Assembly: GCA_964534125.1 (NCBI GenBank)
Contig: CAZHOJ010000001.1
Span: 744,001 to 808,000, forward strand
Source: 2-02-FULL-55-14 sp964534125
GTDB lineage: Bacteria > Bacteroidota > Ignavibacteria > UBA10030
DNA length: 64,000 bases
Direction: 5' to 3'
Position numbers and translations under genes: made by a program. The notes under the pieces were generated by a model, which saw only the letters and a program-made list of their open reading frames with translations, did not search any database and was not told the DNA's origin. This document shows positions 9,428 to 18,496 of this stretch, piece by piece; the stretch's first letter is position 1; every line of letters starts with the position of its first letter.

Positions 9428-9769
9428 TTAGGCTGTGGTCTTCTGGGCGACGGCCTTCGCGGCGAGATTGCGGACATAGTACAGCTTCGCTCGGCGCGAC
9501 CGTCCGGTCTTCACCTTCTCGATGCGCGCGAGACGCGGAGAGTGGACGGGGAAGATCCTCTCGACGCCGACTCCGTCCGACACCTTTCTGACGGTAAAGG
9601 TCGCATTGATGCCCGTTCCCCTGCGCGCCATGACGAGACCCTGAAACTCCTGCACGCGTTCCTTGTCACCCTCGACGACCTTCACGAACACCTTGATGGT
9701 GTCGCCGGGCTTGAACTCAGGAATATCGTTCCGAAGCTGTGTCGCTTCAACCAGTTTGATCTTTTCCAT
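9428..9769 (-). CDS. rplS: 50S ribosomal protein L19
   Basis: The 113-residue protein begins MEKIKLVEATQLRNDIPEFK, the family start, so the ATG at 9769 is chosen over the longer open frame. The segment FKPGDTIKVFVKVVEGDKER and the FEGxVxxRRGTGINATFTVRK-type core are classical L19. It binds 23S rRNA at the subunit interface. It follows trmD with a 32-nt gap in the conserved rpsP-rimM-trmD-rplS order, and GGAG lies about 11 nt upstream. Confidence 0.97.
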   Translation of the reverse strand: MEKIKLVEATQLRNDIPEFKPGDTIKVFVKVVEGDKERVQEFQGLVMARRGTGINATFTVRKVSDGVGVERIFPVHSPRLARIEKVKTGRSRRAKLYYVRNLAAKAVAQKTTA

Positions 9770-9801
9770 ACTGCGCTCCAGTGTACAAGTAATGATAGAC
9801 T

Positions 9802-10479
9802 CTATGATGTCAACATATCGGGCCGGCGGCGCTGTGTCCGTTCGACCCGCTTCTTCTCTCTCCATTCCGCGACCGACGCATGGTCCCCGCTGAGAAGCTC
9901 TTCGGGAACCTTCATGTCCCTGAACTCTGCCGGCCGCGTATAGACGGGGCTACCGAGCAGCCCGTCCTGAAATGAATCCGTGAGTGACGACTCGCCATCA
10001 TGCAGCACGCCGGGAATGAGCCGCACGACCGCGTCCACCAGCACAGCCGCGGCCAGCTCGCCGCCCGTCAGCACATAGTCACCGATGGACAGCTCCCGCG
10101 TGATCAACGACTCGCGGATGCGTTCATCGATACCTTTGTAGTGCCCGCACAGAACAATAAGATCTCCGCCCACGGACAACCCCGTCGCCACTCCCTGCGT
10201 GAACCGTTCGCCGTCCGCCGTCATGTAGATGACCTCGTCGTAGGTCCGTTCACGCTGCAGCGCCTCGATGCACTCGAAGACGGGTTCAGGCTTGAGCACC
10301 ATCCCCGCTCCGCCCCCGTAGGGTGTATCATCGATGGTCCGGTGCTTGTCGTGCGCGTGCTCGCGGAGGTCGTGCACGACCAGCGTCACAAGACCATTCA
10401 GCTGCGCCCGCTTGAGGATGCTCTCACTGAAGGGACCTTCAAGGAGCTTCGGCAGGCCTGTAACGACATCGATTCTCAT
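9802..10479 (-). CDS. trmD: tRNA (guanine-37-N1)-methyltransferase TrmD
   Basis: The 225-residue SPOUT methyltransferase makes m1G37 in tRNAs reading CCN, CGG and CUN, which prevents +1 frameshifting. Visible motifs are MRIDVVTGLP at the N-terminus, DDTPYGGGAGMVLKPEPVF, the LCGHYKGIDERI block, and the trefoil knot SIGDYVLTGGELAA with VDAVVRLIPGVL. The length is normal. It overlaps the rimM stop by 4 nt, indicating coupling. Confidence 0.97.
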   Translation of the reverse strand: MRIDVVTGLPKLLEGPFSESILKRAQLNGLVTLVVHDLREHAHDKHRTIDDTPYGGGAGMVLKPEPVFECIEALQRERTYDEVIYMTADGERFTQGVATGLSVGGDLIVLCGHYKGIDERIRESLITRELSIGDYVLTGGELAAAVLVDAVVRLIPGVLHDGESSLTDSFQDGLLGSPVYTRPAEFRDMKVPEELLSGDHASVAEWREKKRVERTQRRRPDMLTS

Positions 10480-11021
10480 ACTTCGGTGAACAGCTCGTCC
10501 GACACCAGCGTCACTACTCTTTCGGTCAGGTCCGTTCCGGCGATCCAGGCATCGACGAGGGGGACGAGCACGTCCGACGACCTGCCTTCCACCTGCACCC
10601 CGATCATCCTGTACGCGGGAAGGTCATACACAGCGCTGACCGTCCCAAGCACCCGCCCATCGGGCGTGCGAACGCTGCATCCGATCAGCTCATGGACCCT
10701 GGGAAGGCCGCCATCAGCAGGAATGCTCTCCCCTTCGTCGATGAAAATGAACAGGCCTCTGAGCTCTTCCGCGGCTTCGCGTGTCGTACAGTCCTCGAAG
10801 AAGACCACAACGCCGTTTCCCCTCACGGAAACCTCCCGGATAGAGGCCCCGGCCACCTGCCCCGGATGCCGGCCTGTAAAGACCTGCTGCACATCCCGGA
10901 GACGTTCCGGTCCGTCGCAGAGCAACGTGACGCGGACACCTCCCTGAAGCCCGACCGGCTTGGTCACCCGAGCCAGCGCGATCAACGGTGTATCTGGAGA
11001 AGGATTACGCAACGATCTCAA
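10476..11021 (-). CDS. rimM: 16S rRNA processing protein RimM
   Basis: RimM assists 30S head maturation by binding S19. The N-terminal beta-barrel starts at LIALARVTKPVGLQGGVRV, and the C-terminal PRC-barrel contains the LPRVHELIGCSVRTPDG and PAYRMIGVQVEG segments. No ATG lies close to the domain start and the long upstream frame overlaps khpA. I therefore place the start at the TTG at 11021 (preceded by GAGAG, 181 residues), overlapping khpA by 17 nt; the TTG at 11012 is an alternative. It overlaps trmD by 4 nt downstream. Confidence 0.88.
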   Translation of the reverse strand: MRSLRNPSPDTPLIALARVTKPVGLQGGVRVTLLCDGPERLRDVQQVFTGRHPGQVAGASIREVSVRGNGVVVFFEDCTTREAAEELRGLFIFIDEGESIPADGGLPRVHELIGCSVRTPDGRVLGTVSAVYDLPAYRMIGVQVEGRSSDVLVPLVDAWIAGTDLTERVVTLVSDELFTEV

Positions 11022-11235
11022 GCAATGCTCTCTTCCCCTGCTTCGCCCCGACCGCCCGAAGGAGGGTCCGGAGCGCCCCGGCCGTTCGACCATCCTTTCC
11101 GATGATCTTACCGACATCGCCGGGCCCGACAAAGAGCTTGAGCACAAATCCCTCCTGCTTCTCCTCCGTTTCAATGCGTACAAGATCAGGCTGATCGACC
11201 AGATGACGTGCAACGAACTCCAAGAATTCTTTCAT
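11005..11235 (-). CDS. khpA: KH-domain RNA-binding protein KhpA (YlqC family)
   Basis: The 76-residue protein is a single KH domain. The RNA-gripping loop is GKIIGKDGRTAGALRTLL, with GKDG as the GxxG motif, and the protein starts MKEFLEFVARHLVDQPDLV. KhpA proteins bind RNA, often with KhpB, and affect cell-size or division genes and ribosome biogenesis. The location between rpsP and rimM is the standard bacterial context. Confidence 0.93.
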   Translation of the reverse strand: MKEFLEFVARHLVDQPDLVRIETEEKQEGFVLKLFVGPGDVGKIIGKDGRTAGALRTLLRAVGAKQGKRALLEIVA

Positions 11236-11321
11236 GGAGCCTCCTGATGTAGACGTTGAGGTAAGGAGGGATTCCGTCTTCGATACCGGAGATGGAACCC
11301 GAAAAACCTACACTCGTGCCG

Positions 11322-11750
11322 CTATTCGGCGGCTTCTGCCTTCGGCGCTTCGGCCGCAGGAGCTGCTGCCGCGGCCTTTTTCTTGCGGCTGACGCGGCTT
11401 GCCTTCCGGTCGGCGATCCGCCGGGACCGTTCCGCATCCTGCATCTTCCAGCGCTCGGTCACCTTTGCGATCGTCTCCTCGTCCTTGCCCTGGCGGATGA
11501 GCGTCCAGCGCAGCCAGAAGCCCGTGCGACGGAGCAACGACCGTACGGTATCCGTCGGCTGCGCGCCGTTCCTGAGCCAATACTCGACCCGGGCTTCGTT
11601 GAATTCGATCTTCGAGGGTTCGAGATTCGGGTTGTAATGCCCGACGATCTCGAGGAAGCGTCCGTCCCGCGGAGACCGCGAGTCCGTCGCGACAAGCTTA
11701 TAGACGGGATACCCTTTTTTGCCCTCCCGCCGCATGCGAAGTTTTACCAC
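11322..11750 (-). CDS. rpsP: 30S ribosomal protein S16
   Basis: The 142-residue protein starts MVKLRMRREGKKGYPVYKLV and contains the RDGRFLEIVGHYNPN core of S16, which stabilises the 16S 5' and central domains. After the roughly 85-residue core there is a charged Lys/Ala/Glu-rich tail (about residues 105-142), a common extension in Bacteroidota-related groups. It follows ffh by 61 nt in the ffh-rpsP-khpA-rimM-trmD-rplS cluster. Confidence 0.97.
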   Translation of the reverse strand: MVKLRMRREGKKGYPVYKLVATDSRSPRDGRFLEIVGHYNPNLEPSKIEFNEARVEYWLRNGAQPTDTVRSLLRRTGFWLRWTLIRQGKDEETIAKVTERWKMQDAERSRRIADRKASRVSRKKKAAAAAPAAEAPKAEAAE

Positions 11751-11811
11751 TGGTGTACTCCTGCTGATAGAGAAATGAAATTCGTTGATTCCTGCGTCGT
11801 AGACATCTGTG

Positions 11812-13140
11812 CTACCGCGGCAGCTTCAGGCCTTTCAATCCCCGGCGCATTCCGAGCCTGGTCACCCGCTTCATCATCCGCTGCATTTCATCGAACTGCT
11901 TGAGGAGCCTGTTGATCTCCTGGACGCTCGTCCCGCTCCCAAGGGCGATGCGCTTCCGGCGGCTCCCGTTGATGATCGCGGGCCGCTCCCGCTCCTTCCG
12001 GGTCATGGACAGGATGATGGCCTCGACCCTCGAGAACTCCTTCTCGTCGATCTGCACATTGCCGGGCATCCGGTTCATCCCCGGGATCATGCCCATCACC
12101 TGCTCCATCGGTCCCATCTTCCGGACCTCGCGCAATTGGCTCAGGAAGTCGTCGAGCGTGAAGGTCGACGTCCGCAGTTTCTGCTGCAGACGGGCAGTCT
12201 CATCCTGGTCGAATACTTCCTGCGCCTTCTCGACGAGCGAGACCACGTCGCCCATGCCGAGGATTCGCGATGCCATCCGGTCGGGATGGAACTGCTCAAG
12301 CGCGTCGAGCTTCTCCCCCATCGAGGCAAACTTGACGGGGCGCTGGACCACTGCACGGACCGAGAGCGCAGCCCCGCCCCGCGTATCGCCGTCGAGCTTC
12401 GTGAGGACGATCCCATCAACGTTCAGCGCGTCGTGGAATGCCTTCGCTGTGGTGACGGCATCCTGCCCGATCATTGAATCAATGACGAACAGCACCTCGT
12501 GCGGAGAGGTCACCCGCTGTACCTCCCGCACCTCCTGCATCATCTCTTCATCGATGTGCAGACGCCCTGCAGTGTCGAGGATGACGGTGTCGCGGATGTT
12601 CTTCTTCGCGTACTGGACGCCATCCCGGGCGATCCTTACAGCATCGTTGGCGGTGCGATCGATGTAGACAGGGATGTTGACCTGCCCTGCGAGCATCTCA
12701 AGCTGGTCCATCGCGGCCGGGCGATGGATGTCCGCAGCCACAAGGAGCGGTAACCGGCCTTTTTTCGCCAGATAGTTCGCCAGCTTGGCGGCGAAGGTCG
12801 TCTTTCCCGAACCCTGCAATCCTGCGATGAGGATCACAGTCGGCGGCACATTGCTTCTCGCGATGTCCGCACGCGAACTTCCAAGAAGCGCGACAAGCTC
12901 GTCGTGGACGATCTTGACGATGAGTTGTCCGGGCGTGATGCTGTTCAGGACCTCGGTCCCGAGTGCCTTCTCCCGCACCCCGTCGATGAAATCCTTCGCA
13001 ACTCCGAGATTCACGTCCGCATCGAGCAACGCCCTGCGGATCTCTCTGAGCGATTCCTCGATGTTCTGCGGCGTCAGCTTCCCGTGACCCCGGAGCTTCT
13101 TGAACGCGGACTCGAGTTTTTGACTGAGGTTCTCGAACAT
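11812..13140 (-). CDS. ffh: Signal recognition particle GTPase Ffh
   Basis: The 442-residue protein comprises an N helical domain, a G domain (GLQGSGKTTFAAKLA P-loop, DTAGRLHIDE, TKLDGDTRGGAALS) and a Met-rich M domain ending in RIALGSGTSVQEINRLLKQF and MKRVTRLGMRRG. It binds 4.5S RNA and signal sequences and targets nascent membrane proteins. The ATG at 13140 (MFENLSQKLESAFKKL) is chosen because it is the family start; the upstream in-frame extension runs into the atp terminator. Confidence 0.97.
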   Translation of the reverse strand: MFENLSQKLESAFKKLRGHGKLTPQNIEESLREIRRALLDADVNLGVAKDFIDGVREKALGTEVLNSITPGQLIVKIVHDELVALLGSSRADIARSNVPPTVILIAGLQGSGKTTFAAKLANYLAKKGRLPLLVAADIHRPAAMDQLEMLAGQVNIPVYIDRTANDAVRIARDGVQYAKKNIRDTVILDTAGRLHIDEEMMQEVREVQRVTSPHEVLFVIDSMIGQDAVTTAKAFHDALNVDGIVLTKLDGDTRGGAALSVRAVVQRPVKFASMGEKLDALEQFHPDRMASRILGMGDVVSLVEKAQEVFDQDETARLQQKLRTSTFTLDDFLSQLREVRKMGPMEQVMGMIPGMNRMPGNVQIDEKEFSRVEAIILSMTRKERERPAIINGSRRKRIALGSGTSVQEINRLLKQFDEMQRMMKRVTRLGMRRGLKGLKLPR

Positions 13141-13206
13141 GATTCTGCTGTCGGCCCGGCCCGTTTTCGTCACGGAAGCGGATTTTTGAGCGTCTTTAAA
13201 AGTACA

Positions 13207-13242
13207 TAAAAAAAGGGCCTGAAACAACTCTTTTCAGGCCCT
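13207..13242 (-). terminator. Rho-independent terminator of the atp operon
   Basis: An 11-bp stem (AGGGCCTGAAA at 13214-13224 with its complement at 13232-13242) is followed on the minus strand by a run of seven T. It lies 22 nt after the atpG stop and just before ffh, separating the two leftward clusters. Confidence 0.92.
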
Positions 13243-13263
13243 GCGGCTCCGGGAACGCTCCGG

Positions 13264-14154
13264 TCAGCCCGCTTTCTTGAGTGCCTCCGCCCCGCTGACG
13301 ATCTCGAGCAGCTCCTTCGTGATCCCCGCCTGACGCGCCTTGTTGTAGGAGAGCGTGAGCTGGCGGATCATATCTTTCGCATTCTCTGTCGCGGCTGACA
13401 TCGCTGCCATCCTCGCCCCCTGCTCTGCCGCATTGGAATCGAGGAGGATGCTCCACAACTGGAAGTTCACATGCTTCGGGAGAAGCTCTCTCAGAATCTC
13501 TCCGCTTGAGGGCTCGTAGATATACTCCGGCGGCGGGGTCGATTCCTCGTCGGTTCCCTGCGCCAACGGCGGGACGGGAAGGAACTGTGAAATGACGATC
13601 TTCTGCTGGGCAACGTTCTTGAACTCATTATAGACGACGTCGACCCGGTCCACCTCTCCTGCGAGGAATGCCCTGACGAGTTCCTGCGCAATCGACTGTG
13701 CCTTCTCGAAGCGGAGGTCTGCGAAGATACCGGGGTACCGTGCCCCTATGGGAATGGTCCGCCTCGCAAATGCGTCCGAACCTTTTTTCCCGAGAAGATA
13801 GAGCCTCACGCCCGAATCCTCCAGGATGTCGCCATATGTCTGCTGGACGTGGAGGGCGGCCGTCCTGATCACGTTGCTGTTGAAGGCCCCGCAGAGGCCT
13901 CTGTCGGCGGTCACGACGACCACAGCGGCATTCTTCACCTCACGTTGCTGCAGGAGGGGATACTGATCTGCGGGGACCACCCTGGAAAGGGAGCCCAGGA
14001 GCTTCCGCATCGTCTGTGCGTACGGGCGCGCCGCGATGATCGCATCCTGTGCACGGCGCAGTTTTGCCGCCGCCACCATCTTCATCGCCTTGGTGATCTT
14101 TTGCGTGCTCTTAACGCCGCCGATGCGCTGCCGTATGTCCCGGAGTGTCGCCAT
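13264..14154 (-). CDS. atpG: ATP synthase F1 subunit gamma
   Basis: The 296-residue central-stalk subunit begins MATLRDIRQRIGGVKSTQKITKAMKMV, the invariant gamma start, hence the ATG at 14154 rather than the longer frame. The C-terminal helix ends in LSYNKARQAGITKELLEIVSGAEAL. It rotates within alpha3beta3 to couple proton flow to ATP synthesis. The start is 1 nt after the atpA stop. It is the last gene before the terminator; atpD and atpC do not follow, as is usual in groups with a split ATPase locus. Confidence 0.97.
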   Translation of the reverse strand: MATLRDIRQRIGGVKSTQKITKAMKMVAAAKLRRAQDAIIAARPYAQTMRKLLGSLSRVVPADQYPLLQQREVKNAAVVVVTADRGLCGAFNSNVIRTAALHVQQTYGDILEDSGVRLYLLGKKGSDAFARRTIPIGARYPGIFADLRFEKAQSIAQELVRAFLAGEVDRVDVVYNEFKNVAQQKIVISQFLPVPPLAQGTDEESTPPPEYIYEPSSGEILRELLPKHVNFQLWSILLDSNAAEQGARMAAMSAATENAKDMIRQLTLSYNKARQAGITKELLEIVSGAEALKKAG

Positions 14155-14155
14155 G

Positions 14156-15712
14156 TTATGCCGCCGCCGCAGCTCCGAACCGCGAAGCGAAATCCTTTGC
14201 CGCACTGTGCAGTTTCGCCTCGACCTCTTTCGAAATTTCCTTCGATGTCGCGATCGCCTTCAACACATCCGCCTGCTTCATCTCCATCATCTCGAGGAAC
14301 TGCTCTTCGAACGCAGCGACGTCCTCCAGCTTCACCTGGTCAAGGTACCCGTTCGTGCCGAGGAAGATGCTGACGACCTGCTTTTCCACCGGCATCGGGA
14401 CATACTGATCCTGTTTGAGGAGCTCGACGAGCCGTGAGCCGCGCCGCAACGCCTGTTGGGTGGATTTATCGAGGTCCGACCCGAACTTCGCGAACGCTTC
14501 CAGCTCACGGTACTGTGCGAGGTCGAGACGAAGACGGCCTGCCACCTTCCGAAGCGCCTTGATCTGGGCGTTCCCGCCCACACGCGACACCGAGATGCCG
14601 ACGTTGATGGCGGGGCGGATACCGGCATTGAACAGGTTCGGCTCAAGGTATATCTGCCCGTCCGTAATGGAGATGACATTGGTCGGGATATAGGCGGAGA
14701 CGTCGCCGGCCTGCGTTTCGATGATCGGCAGCGCCGTCAGGGAGCCGCCGCCGAGGGGATCGCTGAGCTTGGACGCGCGTTCAAGCAGGCGGGAGTGGAG
14801 ATAGAACACATCGCCCGGGTACGCTTCGCGTCCCGGGGGGCGCCGGAGCAACAGGGACATCTGGCGATACGCCTGCGCGTGCTTCGACAGGTCGTCGTAC
14901 ACGACAAGCGAGTGCCGGCCGGAATCCCGGTAGAACTCACCGAGCGTTGCACCCGCATACGGCGCAATGAACTGCAACGGGGCGGAGTCGGACGCTGTGG
15001 CCTGGATGATGGTCGTGTAGTCCATCGCCCCTTCTTCCTCGAGCTTCGCCATGACCTGGGCTACGGTGGACCCCTTCTGTCCGATCGCGACATAGATGCA
15101 GTAGACAGGCTTGACGCCCTGTGCCTTCGCCTCTTCCGTGTGGGTGGACCGCTGGTTGATGATGGCGTCGATAGCAACCGCCGTCTTGCCGGTCTGACGG
15201 TCCCCGATGATGAGCTCGCGCTGACCTCGTCCGATGGGGATCATGCCGTCGACGGCCTTGATGCCCGTTTGGAGGGGTTCCTTCACTGGCTGCCGCGCAA
15301 TGACCCCGAGCGCTTTCCGCTCGAGAGGCAGGAATGCATCGGTCTTGATCGGCCCCTTCCCGTCGAGCGGCTCGCCGAGTGGCGTGATGACACGGCCGAG
15401 CATCGCTTCACCGACCGGCGTCGATGCCACGCGGCCGGTCCGCTTCACCGTGTCTCCCTCTTTTATGTGGTAGCTTTCTCCGAAGATCACGACACCGACA
15501 TTGTCCTCTTCGAGGTTCAGCGCCATGCCATACACATCCCCGGGAAATTCGATGAGCTCGCCTGCCATCGCCTTCGACAGGCCGTATATCCTGGCAATGC
15601 CGTCGCCAATCTGCAGGACAGTGCCGACATCGTAGATATCGACCTCCTTCTCGAATCCAGAAAGCTGCTTCCGCAGGATCGCTGATACTTCGTCTGGTCT
15701 CACTTCCGCCAT
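14156..15712 (-). CDS. atpA: ATP synthase F1 subunit alpha
   Basis: The 518-residue protein starts MAEVRPDEVSAILRKQL with AGGA 6 nt upstream. It contains the P-loop GDRQTGKTAVAID, the alpha signature PAINVGISVSRVGG with its conserved Arg, and IELLKQDQYVP-type C-terminal helices. It holds non-catalytic nucleotide sites in F1. The long open frame upstream of 15712 is out of family. The usual order atpH-atpA-atpG is kept. Confidence 0.98.
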   Translation of the reverse strand: MAEVRPDEVSAILRKQLSGFEKEVDIYDVGTVLQIGDGIARIYGLSKAMAGELIEFPGDVYGMALNLEEDNVGVVIFGESYHIKEGDTVKRTGRVASTPVGEAMLGRVITPLGEPLDGKGPIKTDAFLPLERKALGVIARQPVKEPLQTGIKAVDGMIPIGRGQRELIIGDRQTGKTAVAIDAIINQRSTHTEEAKAQGVKPVYCIYVAIGQKGSTVAQVMAKLEEEGAMDYTTIIQATASDSAPLQFIAPYAGATLGEFYRDSGRHSLVVYDDLSKHAQAYRQMSLLLRRPPGREAYPGDVFYLHSRLLERASKLSDPLGGGSLTALPIIETQAGDVSAYIPTNVISITDGQIYLEPNLFNAGIRPAINVGISVSRVGGNAQIKALRKVAGRLRLDLAQYRELEAFAKFGSDLDKSTQQALRRGSRLVELLKQDQYVPMPVEKQVVSIFLGTNGYLDQVKLEDVAAFEEQFLEMMEMKQADVLKAIATSKEISKEVEAKLHSAAKDFASRFGAAAAA

Positions 15713-15834
15713 TGTTGGTCCTTTATGGTCAAATGTGCCGCTCGTACCGTTTGCGCCAGCGATGAATGTGGAGAGCACACCGGGGCTCTCTTCGCCCTTC
15801 GGGCATGGATCGCTTGTCGCGGGAAGTCTTTTCT

Positions 15835-16386
15835 TCAGTTCGTTCCTTCACCCTCACGCAACCGCAGACGCATCATCTCAAGCTGCCGCTTGATCGTGCC
15901 GTCGAACACCGTGTCGCCCACACGGGCAAGGAAGCCACCCTTGAGGGCTGGGTCGGTGTCCACGGTCATGTCAATCGTCTTCTGTGTCAGAGCGGCGAAG
16001 CGTTCCGTCAGGGCCTTCTTCTGGTCGTCCGACAGGTCGGTCCCCGAGGTGACGCGCATGCGCAGTATCCCCAAAGTGACATCGCGGAGCTCTCCGAAGC
16101 GCTTGATGATGAACGGCAGTGCCGATTCGCGTCCCTTTTCCGTCACGAGGTCGAGGAACACCAGCGTCGTGGCACTGACCCTTCCTTCGAAGATCGCCTT
16201 GAGCGCCTCCCTCTTCCTGTCCTGCTTGATGACCGGGCTTTTCAGCAGGAGCTGCAGGTCCGTCGATCCCGCGATCGCCCGTTGCACCATCGCAAGGTCC
16301 TGTGAGACTGCCTCTTCGACACCCGCCTCCGCTGCTGCCCCGAGGAGCGCCTCTGCGTATCGTTGAGCTACCCGTCCGTGGCGCAT
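15835..16386 (-). CDS. atpH: ATP synthase F1 subunit delta
   Basis: The 183-residue peripheral-stalk subunit begins RVAQRYAEALLGAAAEAG, the family N-terminal helix. It ends with the DPALKGGFLARVGDTVFDGTIKRQLEMMR C-terminal pattern that binds the b subunit. It links F1 to the stator. The gene overlaps nothing and follows atpF by 3 nt. Confidence 0.95.
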   Translation of the reverse strand: MRHGRVAQRYAEALLGAAAEAGVEEAVSQDLAMVQRAIAGSTDLQLLLKSPVIKQDRKREALKAIFEGRVSATTLVFLDLVTEKGRESALPFIIKRFGELRDVTLGILRMRVTSGTDLSDDQKKALTERFAALTQKTIDMTVDTDPALKGGFLARVGDTVFDGTIKRQLEMMRLRLREGEGTN

Positions 16387-16389
16387 GCG

Positions 16390-16875
16390 TCAGTTCTTCG
16401 GCAGCTGTTTGATGAATGCATCAACGATCTTCTTCTGCTTCGGTGCATCCAGCGATTCGTCGAGGATCTTCTCGGCAGCGGCGATCGCCAGGTCGGCCAC
16501 GTCATCGCGCAGCTTCTGCCGTGCATCGTCGATGTTGCGCCTGATCTCGGCCTGAGCCTTCTCAAGCTCATGGCGCGCCTGTTCGTTCGCTTTCGTGACG
16601 ATCTCCTCCTTCATTCTCTCCGCCATCGCCTTCGCCTCCCGTACCAGCTTCTGGTACTCCTCCTCGGCCTTCGCCATGCTTTCCTGATTCTTCCGGATCA
16701 TCTCTTCGGCCTCGGCCTTTGCCTGCTGTGCCTTGTCGAGCGATCCGCGGATGTCATCCTCCCGCTCCTTGAGGGCCGACAGGAGCGGACGCCACGCGAA
16801 CTTCCCAAGCAGCGCAGACAGGACGACGAAGACCACGATGGTCCAGATGATCAGACCTGGGTTTATCTCGAACAT
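16390..16875 (-). CDS. atpF: ATP synthase Fo subunit b
   Basis: The 161-residue protein has one N-terminal membrane helix (about residues 8-26, PGLIIWTIVVFVVLSALLGKFAW). A long charged coiled coil rich in Ala, Glu, Lys and Gln follows, typical of the dimeric stator stalk. Only one b gene is visible. Confidence 0.95.
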   Translation of the reverse strand: MFEINPGLIIWTIVVFVVLSALLGKFAWRPLLSALKEREDDIRGSLDKAQQAKAEAEEMIRKNQESMAKAEEEYQKLVREAKAMAERMKEEIVTKANEQARHELEKAQAEIRRNIDDARQKLRDDVADLAIAAAEKILDESLDAPKQKKIVDAFIKQLPKN

Positions 16876-16907
16876 GTCAATTCCCTGTGTTCGTCAGATG
16901 AACGGAT

Positions 16908-17126
16908 TCACTTGGTCGCGAGAATGATGCAGATCGCAAGCGCGAAGAACGTCGCACCTTCGATGAGAGCAGCAGAGATGATCATCGAGGTCCGAACCTC
17001 ACCAGCGACCTCAGGCTGACGTCCGCTTGCTTCCATGGCGGCAGCAGCGAGCTTGCCGATACCGTAGGACGCGCCGAGAATGACGAGACCGGCTCCGAAG
17101 CCAGCAGCGAGATATGCAAATTCCAT
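16908..17126 (-). CDS. atpE: ATP synthase Fo subunit c
   Basis: The 72-residue protein forms a two-helix hairpin with the RQPE loop at residues 36-39. The ion-binding carboxylate is Glu56 (SAALIEGATFF). The helix-1 position that carries Gln in sodium-type c subunits is Ile23 here, and Ser does not follow the Glu, so the ring is predicted to use protons (inference from comparison with Ilyobacter/Propionigenium c). It lies between atpB and atpF. Confidence 0.96.
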   Translation of the reverse strand: MEFAYLAAGFGAGLVILGASYGIGKLAAAAMEASGRQPEVAGEVRTSMIISAALIEGATFFALAICIILATK

Positions 17127-17197
17127 TGTATGATTCCTCCTGACAAGAATTGAATTGATGGTTCGATGATGAGATATGAAAACGCTCTGTGCCTGCG

Positions 17198-18094
17198 CTA
17201 GTGTGCGTGTTCCTCTGCGTGACCTTCTGCATGACCCGACTGCATCCCCAGGCCCATGAAGATGGATGTGAGCATGACGAAGATGTAGGCCTGGATGAAT
17301 GCCACCAGGATCTCGAGCAGCATGATCATGACCGTGAAGATGACCGACCCGACCCCGATGGCGAACGACTGGAACAGGAAGATGAGGCCGATGAGCGCGA
17401 GGATGACGATGTGCCCCCCCGTCATGTTCGCGAACAACCGGATGCAGAGTGCGAACGGCTTGATGAAGAGACCCAGGACCTCGATGGGGACCATGATGGG
17501 CCAGAGCGCCGGATGAACGCCGCCCGTCAGGTGCGCAAGCCAGTGGCCGAATCCGGAAGCCCGGATGGCAGACAGCTGGATCATGATGAACGCCACGATC
17601 GCCAGACCGGCCGTGACCGCGATGTTCCCCGTGGCCGTCGCGCCGTACGGAACGAGGCCGAGCAGGTTCATGATAAGAATGACGAAGAAGGTCGAGAGCA
17701 GATACGGGACATACCGAACTCCGGCAGGTCCCATGTTGGCAATCGCGACCTCGTCCCTGATGAAGAGCACGAGGACCTCCATCACGTTCGTCATGCCGCG
17801 CGGAACGCGGCTTTTTCGGTACGCGTTCGAGGACCGAACGGCCCAGACGAACAGCAGGGCCGACGCGATGAGGAGGAATACCACATGCTTGGTGGGCGAA
17901 AGGTCGATCTCGACCCCGGCGATGTTGACCGGCGGGAGCTGGGGCAGCATGATGTGGCCGCCCGGGATCTCAAGTTCCGGGCCGTCATGCATGTGATGCA
18001 GAAGGTCGGCGAAGTTGAACGGTCCGCCATGACCGTCAGCCGCCTGCGGAGCGGCGTGGGCCAGCGAATCGATGGTATCGGGTCCAGCGAACAT
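17198..18094 (-). CDS. atpB: ATP synthase Fo subunit a
   Basis: The 298-residue membrane protein has 5-6 hydrophobic segments. The essential Arg sits in FALCIRLFANMTGGH, and the MNLLGLVPYG segment is the conserved half-channel helix. A His-rich N-terminal extension (about residues 1-70) and a His-rich C-terminal tail (GHAEGHAEEHAH) flank the core. The extended N-terminus is common in the FCB group. It starts 6 nt after the stop of the upstream membrane protein gene. Confidence 0.96.
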   Translation of the reverse strand: MFAGPDTIDSLAHAAPQAADGHGGPFNFADLLHHMHDGPELEIPGGHIMLPQLPPVNIAGVEIDLSPTKHVVFLLIASALLFVWAVRSSNAYRKSRVPRGMTNVMEVLVLFIRDEVAIANMGPAGVRYVPYLLSTFFVILIMNLLGLVPYGATATGNIAVTAGLAIVAFIMIQLSAIRASGFGHWLAHLTGGVHPALWPIMVPIEVLGLFIKPFALCIRLFANMTGGHIVILALIGLIFLFQSFAIGVGSVIFTVMIMLLEILVAFIQAYIFVMLTSIFMGLGMQSGHAEGHAEEHAH

Positions 18095-18100
18095 GAATAC

Positions 18101-18496
18101 CTATGCAGAATGTTGACGCAGTGAGACCTTTTTCTGGAGGGCAACGATCTCGAACACGAGCGCGATCGAGTACCACACCAGCAGGCTGAGCAACAACCAC
18201 ATCTCGTCGACCAGCCCGGCGAACAGCAGGGCCGCGAAGACGAGCAGCATCACGACCAACCGCAGGGCCATCCCTCCCAGCACACGTTTCAGGAAGGAGG
18301 TCGGTGTTCCCTCGAACGCAGAATCCAGCACAATATAGCCGACGATCAGATGGAAGAAACAGAGGATGCCGCTGGCCAGGATGCTGACGACGATCTCGTC
18401 CGACCCGAACCGGGACACGACGAAACCTGCGACGACGATGAGCACCGGGAAGACCACCGCCGGGATGCGAAAGAGCTTCCAGTCAATGATCTTCAT
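18101..18496 (-). CDS. Four-helix membrane protein encoded in the atp operon
   Basis: The 131-residue protein has four predicted membrane segments (about residues 10-30, 36-56, 72-92 and 97-116). It sits between atpZ and atpB, overlapping atpZ by 14 nt and ending 6 nt before atpB. Genes at this position in many bacteria encode AtpI-type proteins that help c-ring assembly or magnesium uptake, but I see no diagnostic motif, so this is a positional guess. Confidence 0.7.
   Translation of the reverse strand: MKIIDWKLFRIPAVVFPVLIVVAGFVVSRFGSDEIVVSILASGILCFFHLIVGYIVLDSAFEGTPTSFLKRVLGGMALRLVVMLLVFAALLFAGLVDEMWLLLSLLVWYSIALVFEIVALQKKVSLRQHSA

Noticed and set aside
11022..11213. ATG-started extension of RimM
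   Set aside because: Would overlap khpA almost fully; residues are Arg/Ser-rich shadow.
16908..17126. Sodium-binding c-ring
   Set aside because: Gln at the helix-1 site and Ser after Glu56 are absent.
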